Assembly (NCBI RefSeq): GCF_014699135.1
Contig: NZ_JACOFT010000003.1
Location: forward strand, 62,001-126,000
Length of the DNA: 64,000 bases
Origin: Cognatundibacterium aquatile
GTDB taxonomy: Bacteria > Pseudomonadota > Gammaproteobacteria > Burkholderiales > Burkholderiaceae_D
Direction: 5' to 3'
The translations under genes and the position numbers were made by a program. How positions within the stretch are numbered: the first letter of the stretch is position 1; every line of letters starts with the position of its first letter. Shown piece after piece: positions 29,106 through 37,260 of this stretch. The notes below the pieces were generated by a model, which was not told the origin of the DNA, did no database searches, and was given only the letters and a program-made list of their open reading frames with translations.

Positions 29106-29121
29106 TTCTGAATATTCAGAC
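29106..29121. promoter_or_regulatory. palindromic activator-site candidate upstream of the ABC importer
   Basis: TTCTGAATATTCAGAC contains the perfect 14-bp palindrome TCTGAATATTCAGA (29107-29120). Its centre is about 96 bp upstream of the start point expected from the -24/-12 element, a typical enhancer distance. The half-sites match those at 26375-26390. Confidence 0.55.
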
Positions 29122-29183
29122 TGTTTGCGGCAAATTATTTACGGAGGTCTAATGGAATCAATTATTTACGTGAGTTGCGTTAT

Positions 29184-29199
29184 TGGCACGATCTGTGCT
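29184..29199 (+). promoter_or_regulatory. sigma-54 promoter of the ABC importer operon
   Basis: TGGCACG-ATCT-GTGCT: GG (29185-29186) and GC (29197-29198) are exactly 10 bases apart and only one specified base differs from consensus. The start point would be near 29210, 41 bp before the ATG. Confidence 0.72.
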
Positions 29200-29250
29200 G
29201 ATAGATCCGTGTTGACATCAACGTTATCGAAAAAATCATAAGGAGATAGT

Positions 29251-30222
29251 ATGTTGAAGAAAGTATTGACGATGGCCGCCGTGATTCCTCTGGCATTGGC
29301 TGGCAGTGCTCAGGCACAGGAAGTTGTCCGTCTCGGTAACCTCAAATTCGCCCATTATGGTGCGGTATCCTACATCAAAGAAATCGCACCGAAATGCGGT
29401 CTGAAAGTAGAAGAGCGCGTTTTTTCCAAAGGCCTCGATGCGATGCAGGCAGTGATCGCCGGAGAGCTGGATGTCGGCGCAGTCTCTTCTGAAGCGGCGA
29501 TTTCTGGTCGCGCCAGCGGCACACCAATTTATGTGGTGGCTGGTTTTGCCAAAGGTGGTGCGCGCCTCGTCGCTCGTGCTGATCTCAGCGTTAAAACGGT
29601 CAAGGATCTGAAAGGCAAAAAAGTGGGTGTCACGCGCGGTGGCATTCAGGATATTTTGCTGGCTGCCGAGTTGTCGCAGAATGGGCTGACGTATTCCGAT
29701 CAGCCTGGTAAAGATGTGCAGATTATTTACCTCGGTTTTCCTGATCTGAATCAGGCTTTGCTGGGTAAAAATATCGATGCGATGATGCAGTCTGAACCTT
29801 ACTCTTCACAGTCGATTGGTAAAGGCTTCGGTAAAGAGGTCATCAAGCCTTACGATACTCCGCTGGGTGAACCAGTACGTGCGATGGTGATGACTGAGAA
29901 GTTTTATAAAGAACGCCGCCCTGTCGCTGAAAAATTCATGCGTTGTTTCGTTGAAGCGACAAAAGCCTTCATCGACAACAAAGATCTGGCTGAAAAATAT
30001 GTGCGCGAAAGTATGTTCAAAGGTCAGGTCAGCCACGAAGACTTTGTGAATGCGATAGGAAATTCACCTTACTCTTACGATATGTCTGTAGAGCATATTC
30101 AGGTCACGACGGATCTGATGCAAAAATACGGCATCGGCAAAATGAGCAAGCCGCCAGTGGCAAAAGAATGGGTCAAAACAGATTTGCTTGAGCAAGCGAA
30201 GAAAAGTCTGAACATTAAATAA
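29251..30222 (+). CDS. ABC transporter substrate-binding protein (NMT1/SsuA type)
   Basis: A 323-residue exported binding protein of the nitrate/sulfonate/taurine/thiamine-precursor group. A signal peptide (LKKVLTMAAVIPLALAGSAQAQ) precedes VVRLGNLKFAHYGAV. Typical elements are AVIAGELDVGAVSSEAAIS, VKDLKGKKVGVTRGG and GFPDLNQALLGKNIDAMMQSEPY. AAGGAGA precedes the ATG. Permease and ATPase genes follow, so the importer is complete. The ligand cannot be read from sequence: aliphatic sulfonates, oxyanions or aromatic acids are all possible. The sigma-54 element and the adjacent sensor kinase and activator suggest induction by an external compound. Confidence 0.9.
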   Translation: MLKKVLTMAAVIPLALAGSAQAQEVVRLGNLKFAHYGAVSYIKEIAPKCGLKVEERVFSKGLDAMQAVIAGELDVGAVSSEAAISGRASGTPIYVVAGFAKGGARLVARADLSVKTVKDLKGKKVGVTRGGIQDILLAAELSQNGLTYSDQPGKDVQIIYLGFPDLNQALLGKNIDAMMQSEPYSSQSIGKGFGKEVIKPYDTPLGEPVRAMVMTEKFYKERRPVAEKFMRCFVEATKAFIDNKDLAEKYVRESMFKGQVSHEDFVNAIGNSPYSYDMSVEHIQVTTDLMQKYGIGKMSKPPVAKEWVKTDLLEQAKKSLNIK

Positions 30223-30273
30223 GTACCGGTAAGCCCTGGTACTCCCGGCACAGCATCAGCCTGCAACATTCAG

Positions 30274-30326
30274 AACAGAAGCAAGTCTCTTGCTATTCCC
30301 TGACGCTGCTTCTGTTTCTCTTTTCT
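30274..30326 (+). terminator. intercistronic hairpin after the binding-protein gene
   Basis: AACAGAAGCA (30274-30283) and TGCTTCTGTT (30307-30316) pair perfectly and are followed by TCTCTTTTCT. Partial terminators or RNA-stabilising hairpins after the binding-protein gene are common in importer operons and raise its level above the membrane parts. Confidence 0.6.
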
Positions 30327-30337
30327 AAGGACAACAA

Positions 30338-31156
30338 ATGAAATTCAAATGGCGTGAAATTGGCGCGGGTCTGATTGTGCCCGCCATCCTCATCGCGATC
30401 TGGCAAATCGTCACCAGCAATGGCTGGGTCAATCCGCAAGTATTACCTTCACCGGTAGCTGTGGTGAAAAAATGGATAGAGTACGCATTGCCGCTGGAAG
30501 CGTATGACCCGGCGACCATGAGCCGTTTGTCATGGGCATTTTCCGGTGAACTGGTGCGTGACACCATCGGCAGTATGTATCGTGTGCTGGTTGGTTTTGT
30601 GGTCGGTGCCGGGCTTGCATTGCCGCTGGGGCTGGCGATGGGATCAAGCCAGCGCGTCTATGCCTGGATGAATCCATTGATGCAGGTCTTGCGTCCGATT
30701 CCGCCGATTGCGTATATTCCTTTGTCTATCCTCTGGTTCGGACTCGGTAATCCGCCGGCAATTTTCCTGATTGCGATCGGCGCGTTTTTCCCGGTATTGA
30801 TGAATACGATTGCCGGTGTGCGTCATGTTGACGGGATCTACATCCGCGCGGCCCGTAATCTCGGTGCCAGCCAGAGCACAATGTTTGTACGGGTCATGCT
30901 GCCTGCGGCTGTGCCGTATATTTTATCAGGGGTGCGTATCGGTATCGGTACCGCTTTCATTGTCGTGATCGTTTCTGAAATGATTGCGGTGAATAACGGT
31001 CTGGGTTTCCGGATTCTCGAAGCGCGTGAGTATTTCTGGTCGGACAAAATTATCGCCGGCATGATCAGCATCGGTATGCTGGGTCTGGCAATTGATCTGG
31101 CGATGAATAAATTAAATAACTATTTACTGCGCTGGCACCGTGGATTGGAGAATTGA
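30338..31156 (+). CDS. ABC transporter permease (SsuC/TauC type)
   Basis: A 272-residue inner-membrane permease with about six hydrophobic segments. The EAA loop that contacts the ATPase is seen in RAARNLGASQSTMFVRVMLPAAVPYILSGVRIGIG. The region RPIPPIAYIPLSILWFGLGNPPAIFL is typical of nitrate/sulfonate/taurine permeases. AAGGACA lies before the ATG. It is followed at 1 bp by the ATPase gene. Confidence 0.93.
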   Translation: MKFKWREIGAGLIVPAILIAIWQIVTSNGWVNPQVLPSPVAVVKKWIEYALPLEAYDPATMSRLSWAFSGELVRDTIGSMYRVLVGFVVGAGLALPLGLAMGSSQRVYAWMNPLMQVLRPIPPIAYIPLSILWFGLGNPPAIFLIAIGAFFPVLMNTIAGVRHVDGIYIRAARNLGASQSTMFVRVMLPAAVPYILSGVRIGIGTAFIVVIVSEMIAVNNGLGFRILEAREYFWSDKIIAGMISIGMLGLAIDLAMNKLNNYLLRWHRGLEN

Positions 31157-31157
31157 G

Positions 31158-31955
31158 ATGAATCCCACACATATCAAAGTGAATGCGGTCAATAAAATCT
31201 TCAAGACTGCAGACAAAGAAGTCGTCGCCCTGCGCGACATTAATCTGGAAATTCCTGAAGGGCAGTTTGTTTGCCTGCTTGGCCCTTCCGGTTGCGGTAA
31301 ATCGACCTTGCTGAATGCGATTGCCGGTTTTTCTTTGCCGTCGTCCGGCAGCATTATTGCGAATGGAAAAGCCGTGACTGAACCAGGCCCGGATCGCGGC
31401 ATGGTGTTTCAGGAATACGCTTTATTTCCCTGGATGACCGTCGAGCAAAATATCGCTTTCGGACTGGAAATTAAAGGTATGGGAAAAGCCGATATCGCCT
31501 CACGCGTCAGCAAATTACTCGAGATGCTGGGTCTGGCCGATTTCAAACAGCGCTTTCCTAAAGATTTGTCCGGTGGTATGCGTCAGCGGGTTGCGATTGC
31601 CCGCGTGCTGGCGCTGGATTCACCGATCATGTTGATGGATGAACCGTTTGGTGCGTTGGATGCACTGACCCGCCGTAATCTGCAGGATGAGTTGCTGCGT
31701 CTCTGGGCGGAGCTGAAAAAGACCATTATTTTTGTGACGCACAGTATCGAAGAAGCGATTTATCTGGCCGACCGGATTATCGTCATGACCTATCGTCCGG
31801 GCACCGTGAAGAAAGATATTCTGATCGACCTGCCACGTTTGCGTGACCCGTCTGCAGCTGAATTCAACGCCTTGAAACGTGAACTCGGACAGCTCGTCAT
31901 GGAAGAGCAGCAGCGTCATCATAATGATGAACTGAAAATGGCTGCCGTTGATTAA
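31158..31955 (+). CDS. ABC transporter ATP-binding protein (SsuB/TauB type)
   Basis: A 265-residue ATPase with Walker A GPSGCGKST, Q loop in MVFQEYALFPW, signature LSGGMRQRVAIAR, Walker B IMLMDEPFGALD and the H loop FVTHSIEEA. The IMTYRPG segment after the H loop is typical of the nitrate/sulfonate group. I start at ATG 31158 (two bases after the permease stop); the reading frame is open upstream to 31140 but that would overlap the permease. It powers the importer encoded by the two preceding genes. Confidence 0.94.
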   Translation: MNPTHIKVNAVNKIFKTADKEVVALRDINLEIPEGQFVCLLGPSGCGKSTLLNAIAGFSLPSSGSIIANGKAVTEPGPDRGMVFQEYALFPWMTVEQNIAFGLEIKGMGKADIASRVSKLLEMLGLADFKQRFPKDLSGGMRQRVAIARVLALDSPIMLMDEPFGALDALTRRNLQDELLRLWAELKKTIIFVTHSIEEAIYLADRIIVMTYRPGTVKKDILIDLPRLRDPSAAEFNALKRELGQLVMEEQQRHHNDELKMAAVD

Positions 31956-31967
31956 ACATGCCCGTCA

Positions 31968-31986
31968 TGCCATCACTATGATGGCA
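31968..31986 (+). promoter_or_regulatory. small hairpin between importer and sensor kinase genes
   Basis: TGCCATCA, CTA, TGATGGCA: an 8-bp perfect inverted repeat in the 53-bp gap. There is no T-run, so an RNA-processing or stabilising hairpin is more likely than a terminator; the kinase may be co-transcribed with the importer. Confidence 0.45.
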
Positions 31987-32008
31987 AAAGCAGGTCATTG
32001 AATAATAT

Positions 32009-33811
32009 ATGAACTCTCATCAGCGCATCATTACTATGTGTCTCAGTGCGGCATGTAGTGTGGCGCTGATTTTTTTTGCTTATTTATTTTTCGCACAAAA
32101 AGAAAAAAGTGAAATCCGTCTGGCCGGGGACAGGCAACTGCAAATCATTGCGCTGGATCTGGAGTCGGTGCTCGAGCGCTACGAGACTTTGCCGTACTCG
32201 ATTTCGTATCTGCCGTTAGCCGCGCAGGTACTCGCGAATCCTGCTGACAAAGCACTGGTGCAGCAATTAAATCTGACACTGCAAGATATGCAGCAGCAGG
32301 CAAAAGTTGCCGCGATCTATCTGATGGATGCGCAAGGTCTGACGATCGCCTCCAGCAACTGGAATAGTGCACAAAGTTACATAGAAAAAAATTTCAGCTT
32401 TCGCCCCTACTTTCAGGATGCGATGGTGAAAGGTGGTGGGGCAGGCCATTTTTATGGGGTTGGCAACACCACGAGTATTCCCGGCTATTTTATTTCCCAA
32501 CCGGTTCATGCATCGGCCGCGCAACGCAGTCATAGTGCGCCTGTCGGTGTAATTACGGTCAAGATCAGTCTGGATGAATTTCAGAAATCCTGGCGCAGTA
32601 ATAATGAACCGATAGCACTGACTGATCGTAATGGCGTGGTTTTTCTCAGCAACCGCGACGAATGGCGCTATCGCAGTCTGCGTTTGCTGGATAAAGACGT
32701 TTTAAACGATATTCAGGCGACCTTGCAATATTCCGGTAAGCCGGTTACGGCCATCAGTAGCCTGCCCAAAAAAGATCAGGCTGGCTTTGGTGATTATCTG
32801 ACGCGTCCGATTGGTCGTCTTGGCTGGCAACTGATGCTATTCCCCGATGAAAGCAAGGTGGTGCAGGCAGGTGTGCAGGCGGCGGTGATTTCCATGTTGT
32901 TGCTGGTGCTCGCGGCAACTGTTGCCGGTGTTTATTATCAGCGCCGACGCCGTATCGAAGAACGGCAGGCGGCGGCAATTGCTTTACAGCGCGCTGCTGA
33001 TGAACTCGAATTAAAAATTGCGCAGCGTACCGGTGACTTAATCCTGGCCAATATGCAGCTAGAAGAACAGTTCAATAAATTGCAGACGACCGAGCAAGTG
33101 CTGCGTTCGACGCAGAATGAAATGGTGCAGACAGGTAAGCTGGCGATGCTGGGGCAAATGGCGGCGGGAATCACCCACGAGCTGAATCAACCGCTGACTG
33201 CCATCCGCGCGTTTGCCGATAACGCCGGCACATTTCTGCAGCGTGGTAAAACAGATGAGGCGATTGCGAACTTGCAGCATATCAGCGATGCCAGCGCACG
33301 CATGGGTTCCATCATCGCTCAGCTCAAGGGATTTGCCAGAAAGAGCAGCGGGCAGTTAGGCGCGGTTGACGTGTGTTCTGCTGTGCATGCATCCATCGCC
33401 ATGTTGCAGAGCGATATTGAGCGGCTCAAGGTAGAGGTACAACTGGCGATGCCAGATAAGGTGCTGGTGCTGGGCGACAGTGTGCGAATAGAACAGGTCT
33501 TGATCAACCTGCTCAGAAATGCGCTGGATGCTGTGGAAACATCTGCTGTAAGAAAAATTGAGGTACTGCTGGAATTAAGTGATGCCCACGTCAGTTTGCA
33601 GATACGCGACAGCGGTGCAGGCTTACCGGAAGATGTCATTACACATTTGTTTGAACCGTTTTTTACCACCAAGCCCAGCGGCAAAGGTTTGGGACTGGGG
33701 CTGGCGATTTCGTCATCCATTGTGCAGGCAATGAACGGCAGTCTGCATGCGGGCAATCACATTCAGGGCGGTGCCCAGTTTGTGATCCGATTGCCCGTTT
33801 TGCCAGAATAA
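32009..33811 (+). CDS. DctB-type sensor histidine kinase
   Basis: A 600-residue membrane kinase. One hydrophobic segment near residues 9-29 and another near 292-312 bracket a periplasmic double-Cache sensor region (FSFRPYFQDAM and GVITVKISLDEF are typical of DctB). A cytoplasmic coiled segment leads to the dimerisation domain with phospho-acceptor His390 in GITHELNQPL, and the ATPase domain has N (NLLRNALDA), G1 (DSGAGLP) and G2 (GKGLGLGLAI) boxes. It follows the importer directly and precedes the DctD-like activator. I infer that it senses the imported compound or a related acid outside the membrane. Repeat copy B begins at its stop codon. Confidence 0.92.
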   Translation: MNSHQRIITMCLSAACSVALIFFAYLFFAQKEKSEIRLAGDRQLQIIALDLESVLERYETLPYSISYLPLAAQVLANPADKALVQQLNLTLQDMQQQAKVAAIYLMDAQGLTIASSNWNSAQSYIEKNFSFRPYFQDAMVKGGGAGHFYGVGNTTSIPGYFISQPVHASAAQRSHSAPVGVITVKISLDEFQKSWRSNNEPIALTDRNGVVFLSNRDEWRYRSLRLLDKDVLNDIQATLQYSGKPVTAISSLPKKDQAGFGDYLTRPIGRLGWQLMLFPDESKVVQAGVQAAVISMLLLVLAATVAGVYYQRRRRIEERQAAAIALQRAADELELKIAQRTGDLILANMQLEEQFNKLQTTEQVLRSTQNEMVQTGKLAMLGQMAAGITHELNQPLTAIRAFADNAGTFLQRGKTDEAIANLQHISDASARMGSIIAQLKGFARKSSGQLGAVDVCSAVHASIAMLQSDIERLKVEVQLAMPDKVLVLGDSVRIEQVLINLLRNALDAVETSAVRKIEVLLELSDAHVSLQIRDSGAGLPEDVITHLFEPFFTTKPSGKGLGLGLAISSSIVQAMNGSLHAGNHIQGGAQFVIRLPVLPE

Positions 33812-33890
33812 TACTGGGGGGAGTATATTTTTTTGTCCTTTGTTTTCCTTGAGGTTAGACCGAAAAAGTTAAAATGAGGGGGGAGTATCT
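33811..33890. repeat. dispersed GGGGAGTATCT element, copy B
   Basis: Between the sensor kinase and its response regulator. It starts with ATACTGGGGGGAGTAT (33811-33826), identical to copy A, has CCTTTG at 33837-33842 (10 bases after AGTAT), CCGAAAA at 33860-33866, and ends with GGGGGGAGTATCT (33878-33890) in direct orientation. Confidence 0.75.
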
Positions 33891-33944
33891 GATTTTCCTG
33901 GCATTTACAGCCAGAATAATCAGCGCCATAGAGAGGAATAAATT

Positions 33945-35294
33945 GTGTCAGCTTTGTCGGTTGTATTAATTGAAGATGAACAAGCCGTGCGTCTGGCAAC
34001 CACGCAGACGCTGGAACTGGGCGGCTTTTCCGTCGCTGCTTTTGCCAGCGCAGAAGCGGCGCAGGCGCAATTGTCCGCAGGCTTTAGCGGGATCGTGGTG
34101 ACGGATGTGCGCTTAACGGGAAAATCCGGGCTGGATTTACTGGCCGAGTTGGTCGCTGCGGATAAAGATTTACCGGTGATCGTGATTACCGGACATGGCG
34201 ACGTCAGCATGGCGGTAGAGGCGATGCGCGCCGGTGCGTACGATTTCATAGAAAAGCCATTCTCGGCCGAGCGCTTGCTCAATACCTGTTTGCGCGCGCA
34301 GGAGAAACGCCGTCTGGTGCTGGAAAATCAGCAACTGAAACAAACTCTGGCGAATCGTCCGGCGATGCCTGAGCTGATCGGGCAGTCAGCGGCAATCGAA
34401 AAAATCCGCCATTTCATCCGCAATATCGGGCCGACGCCAGCCGACGTGCTGATACACGGTGCGACCGGCACCGGTAAAGAAGTGGTGGCGCGCCAGTTGC
34501 ATCTGGCGAGTGGACGGGCGGGCGCATTTGTCGCGATCAATTGCGGCGCACTGCCTGAATCCGTATTTGAAAGCGAAATTTTCGGGCATGAGGCGGGCGC
34601 TTTTACCGGTGCGCAAAAACGTCGTATCGGCAAGCTTGAATACGCTAACGGTGGTACGGTATTTCTCGATGAAATTGAAAGCATGCCATTGGCGATGCAA
34701 GTTAAACTGCTGCGCGTGTTGCAGGAGCGCCGGTTGGAACGACTGGGCGGCAACAATCTGATCGAACTCGATTGCCGGATTATCGCCGCAACCAAAACCG
34801 ATTTGCTGGCGCTGAGCGCAGAAAATAAATTCCGCGAAGATCTGTATTTCCGCCTGGCGATCGTGCATGTGTATCTGCCGCGCCTGAATGACAGACGCGA
34901 AGATATTCCTCTGTTACTGGCGCATTTTTTACAAGGTGCGGCACAGCGTTTTCAACGCCCGCTGCCGGAATGGAGTGCGGCCGAAATGCAGCTCTGGCAG
35001 CAACGCGACTGGGTAGGTAATGTGCGTGAATTACGCAATTTTGCAGACAAGCTGGTGCTCGGTGTCGCTGATATGCAGAGTCAGAACGAGAGTGAATATG
35101 TGAACGAAAACGCGACTGATAAACAGCCGCTGCCGGACGCGAACAGTCTGCCGAAAAAACTCGAGGCTATCGAAGCATCGCTGATCGCACAGGCGCTGCG
35201 TACGCATCAGTCGAATGTCGCGCTGGCAGCCGACAGTCTCGGTATTCCTAAAAAAACCCTGTACGACAAACTCAAAAAATATCAGCTCAATTAA
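33945..35294 (+). CDS. DctD-type sigma-54 response regulator
   Basis: A 449-residue activator. The receiver domain (residues 1-120) has the phospho-acceptor aspartate in VVTDVRLTGKSG. The AAA+ domain (about 145-375) has Walker A GATGTGKE and an intact GAFTGA loop in GHEAGAFTGAQ. A Fis-type helix-turn-helix ends the protein (NVALAADSLGIPKKTLYDKLKKY). The start is GTG at 33945 with GAGAGGA upstream. As partner of the DctB-like kinase it most likely activates the -24/-12 promoter at 29184, possibly through the TTCTG-N6-CAGA sites. Confidence 0.93.
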   Translation: MSALSVVLIEDEQAVRLATTQTLELGGFSVAAFASAEAAQAQLSAGFSGIVVTDVRLTGKSGLDLLAELVAADKDLPVIVITGHGDVSMAVEAMRAGAYDFIEKPFSAERLLNTCLRAQEKRRLVLENQQLKQTLANRPAMPELIGQSAAIEKIRHFIRNIGPTPADVLIHGATGTGKEVVARQLHLASGRAGAFVAINCGALPESVFESEIFGHEAGAFTGAQKRRIGKLEYANGGTVFLDEIESMPLAMQVKLLRVLQERRLERLGGNNLIELDCRIIAATKTDLLALSAENKFREDLYFRLAIVHVYLPRLNDRREDIPLLLAHFLQGAAQRFQRPLPEWSAAEMQLWQQRDWVGNVRELRNFADKLVLGVADMQSQNESEYVNENATDKQPLPDANSLPKKLEAIEASLIAQALRTHQSNVALAADSLGIPKKTLYDKLKKYQLN

Positions 35295-35333
35295 GTGAGT
35301 GGCGCTGATAACAAAACCGGGCGCGCTTAGTAT

Positions 35334-36122
35334 TTAGCTGAGTTGCTGATACAGGCTGGTGACTTTATCCATCTGTTCCAGAATACGATCACTGCTGGTG
35401 GCAACATTGATGGCAGACTGATGCCGCGTTTTAGCATCATCCGCTTGTTGCAGGGCTAGGTCGAAAAATAGCCATTGTTGCTGCGCCAGTTCAAGCTCAT
35501 CTTTAATTTTTGCGGTGTTGACTGGCGCGTTCTTCAGCGCGTTCTGGGCCGCGACGAATTCTCTGCGTGCGCTGTCGAGCAGAGTGCTGGCGTCGGCTGG
35601 TGCGATATTCCATTGCCGACCTAAATAAAGCTTGGCCATTTTCTGCGACAACATCCTTTGCCTACCGGCGAGGTTGACCCATTTACCGCTGCTGTTTCCG
35701 GCAAGTTTTTCCAGCTGCAGCGTGCTGTCATCGGCCAGTTGCATCAGCTTGTCGCTCGATACGAGGATGCTTTTGCCATCGGTCTTGTTGGGTGCTTTTC
35801 CCACCAATAATTGTTTGTAATCGAGCCAGATTTTTTCGGCTTCGCTCAGGCGCGATTTGATGTCGGGATTTGGCGCGAAGGTCCGTAATTCCACCAGCTG
35901 GCGATCAAATACGGATAAGGACTGATCCAGAATTTTTCTGGCGTGTTCGGCATCGATATCCATGCCTAACTGCAAATAGGCTTTCGCCAGCCGCTGTGCC
36001 AGCATGCGCTGTCGTCCGGCTTTATTGATCGCATCACTGATGTTATTCACTTGTGCCGACGCCGGCAATATCAGTCCGCTGCTGAGGACCAGGCTGGTGA
36101 AGATGAAGGTTCTGCGTTTCAT
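35334..36122 (-). CDS. exported protein with two PilJ-N-type (type IV pili MCP N-terminal) domains
   Basis: A 262-residue protein with a signal peptide (KRRTFIFTSLVLSSGLILPASAQ). The rest is two copies of the ligand-binding module known from the N-terminus of PilJ-like transducers: INKAGRQRMLAQRLAKAYLQL near residues 32-52 and VNLAGRQRMLSQKMAKLYLG near 155-175. No membrane segment, HAMP or signalling domain follows, so it is a free periplasmic or secreted sensor-like protein. The GRQRML motif recalls the nitrate-binding P-box of NarX/NarQ, so an oxyanion ligand is a reasonable guess. I start at the ATG 36122, which has GGGAGAGC upstream; the reading frame is open further to 36203 without support. 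Confidence 0.82.
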   Translation of the reverse strand: MKRRTFIFTSLVLSSGLILPASAQVNNISDAINKAGRQRMLAQRLAKAYLQLGMDIDAEHARKILDQSLSVFDRQLVELRTFAPNPDIKSRLSEAEKIWLDYKQLLVGKAPNKTDGKSILVSSDKLMQLADDSTLQLEKLAGNSSGKWVNLAGRQRMLSQKMAKLYLGRQWNIAPADASTLLDSARREFVAAQNALKNAPVNTAKIKDELELAQQQWLFFDLALQQADDAKTRHQSAINVATSSDRILEQMDKVTSLYQQLS

Positions 36123-36240
36123 GATTGCTCTCCCGAATGACCCTGAGGATGCTAAGGGGTGGGGGAGTGCGCGTCTATTCGTCATTGGAACTAGACGCGG
36201 CAAGGCAAATGCCGGATGCGGGGCGGCTTCCGGCTTATCA

Positions 36241-36322
36241 AGATACTCCGGGGAGTATCTGAACAGGCCTTTTATTGATGCCGAAAATAAGGCTTTTTAC
36301 GAAAAAAGAGGGGGGAGTATCT
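36241..36322. repeat. dispersed GGGGAGTATCT element, copy C
   Basis: Begins with a near-palindrome of AGATACTCC and GGAGTATCT around GG (36241-36260), has CCTTTT at 36268-36273 (9 bases after AGTAT), CCGAAAA at 36281-36287, and ends with GGGGGGAGTATCT (36310-36322). The element runs in the plus direction while both flanking genes are on the minus strand. Confidence 0.75.
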
Positions 36323-36389
36323 GGTAATGCGAAACCGGACACGTAGGCTGAGATGCAGCATGTCCGGCATCAGGGGAAGGCGCTGAAGA

Positions 36390-36411
36390 GCTAACGCGTG
36401 TTAGCACGCGT
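36390..36411. other. two overlapping, mutually exclusive hairpins
   Basis: GCTAAC/GTTAGC (36390-36395 and 36400-36405) and ACGCGTG/CACGCGT (36394-36400 and 36405-36411) are both perfect and share bases, so only one can form. They lie 12 bp beyond the stop of the minus-strand YIP1-type gene and lack a T-run. Confidence 0.5.
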
Positions 36412-36422
36412 GACGGCAGGTT

Positions 36423-36992
36423 TTACCACATCAGTGGCAATGCGACAAAACTACAGAGCATGATCCAGACGATGCCACCGAAAGAGAAAATTTTGTAGCC
36501 CATGACTTGCGCGTCAACGGTATCTTCTAATTTCAAAATCGCATACAGGCCATGATACAGCACGCTGGCCGCCAATAGCAGACCCATAATCACGCAGGCG
36601 ATCACCAGCCAGAGATCGGCGGATAACAAGCCCAGACTGGATAACCACATCGGCACCGCAGTAATGCTGGCCAGCAGAAAACTATCCTGAAAGTCCATGG
36701 TCACCTGATGATCTTTCGCCAGCTTGCGAATCAGCCAGCCCATCAGCGGTACGGTCATTAATTCCATGACCAGAAAAACGGCAGCCACATCAAGCCAGCG
36801 CAGGTAAGGCGCATCAACCCAGTATAAGGCGGCATGATGGCTGCCCGCATACAGCAATGCCAGCGGCGGGATCAATGAGCATGGCAACACCAGCAACAGA
36901 AAACTACGGATCACAGAAGGGTGAATCTTACTCACCGTATCCCAGCCGCCATGAAATGAAAATGGCATTTTTCCCAGATTCAGCAGATTCAT
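36423..36992 (-). CDS. YIP1-family-like integral membrane protein
   Basis: A 189-residue membrane protein with about five hydrophobic segments (for example SFLLLVLPCSLIPPLALLYAG, LWLVIACVIMGLLLAASVLYHG and IFSFGGIVWIMLCSFVALPL). The pattern and the GWDTV start after a short amphipathic segment resemble bacterial YIP1/DUF1282 proteins. Function unknown. ATG at 36992. No operon partner is obvious. Confidence 0.7.
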   Translation of the reverse strand: MNLLNLGKMPFSFHGGWDTVSKIHPSVIRSFLLLVLPCSLIPPLALLYAGSHHAALYWVDAPYLRWLDVAAVFLVMELMTVPLMGWLIRKLAKDHQVTMDFQDSFLLASITAVPMWLSSLGLLSADLWLVIACVIMGLLLAASVLYHGLYAILKLEDTVDAQVMGYKIFSFGGIVWIMLCSFVALPLMW

Positions 36993-37212
36993 AATGTCTC
37001 GTCCTTATCCTTATTGTGCTTTGATGGATATCGGTGTCAGTCTGGCTGCTCACCAATCAGTGAACTCGTGCAGCGGGCATCCGCCAGGGGAATTACTGAT
37101 GCACAGAATTTATATCAATGTATGAGATAAGCAGAGAAAGTCAAGGAAACGATAGGCTGTGCTGTTTGAAGAATCAGTCTTTGTGGGTAATCGTCGGCAA
37201 TCATGCGCAACA

Positions 37213-37242
37213 AAAAAAAGCCACGCTGACCGCGTGGCTTTT
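37213..37242 (-). terminator. rho-independent terminator after the S46 peptidase
   Basis: GCCACGC (37220-37226) and GCGTGGC (37232-37238) form a 7-bp stem; on the minus strand the following bases are a run of T (AAAAAAAA on the plus strand). Confidence 0.85.
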
Positions 37243-37260
37243 GGTGAGAAGTAAGGCGAA

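Noticed and set aside
28996..29241. 81-codon open frame between the second receptor gene and the importer
   Set aside because: No ribosome-binding site or recognisable domain, and it covers the palindrome and the -24/-12 promoter of the importer operon.
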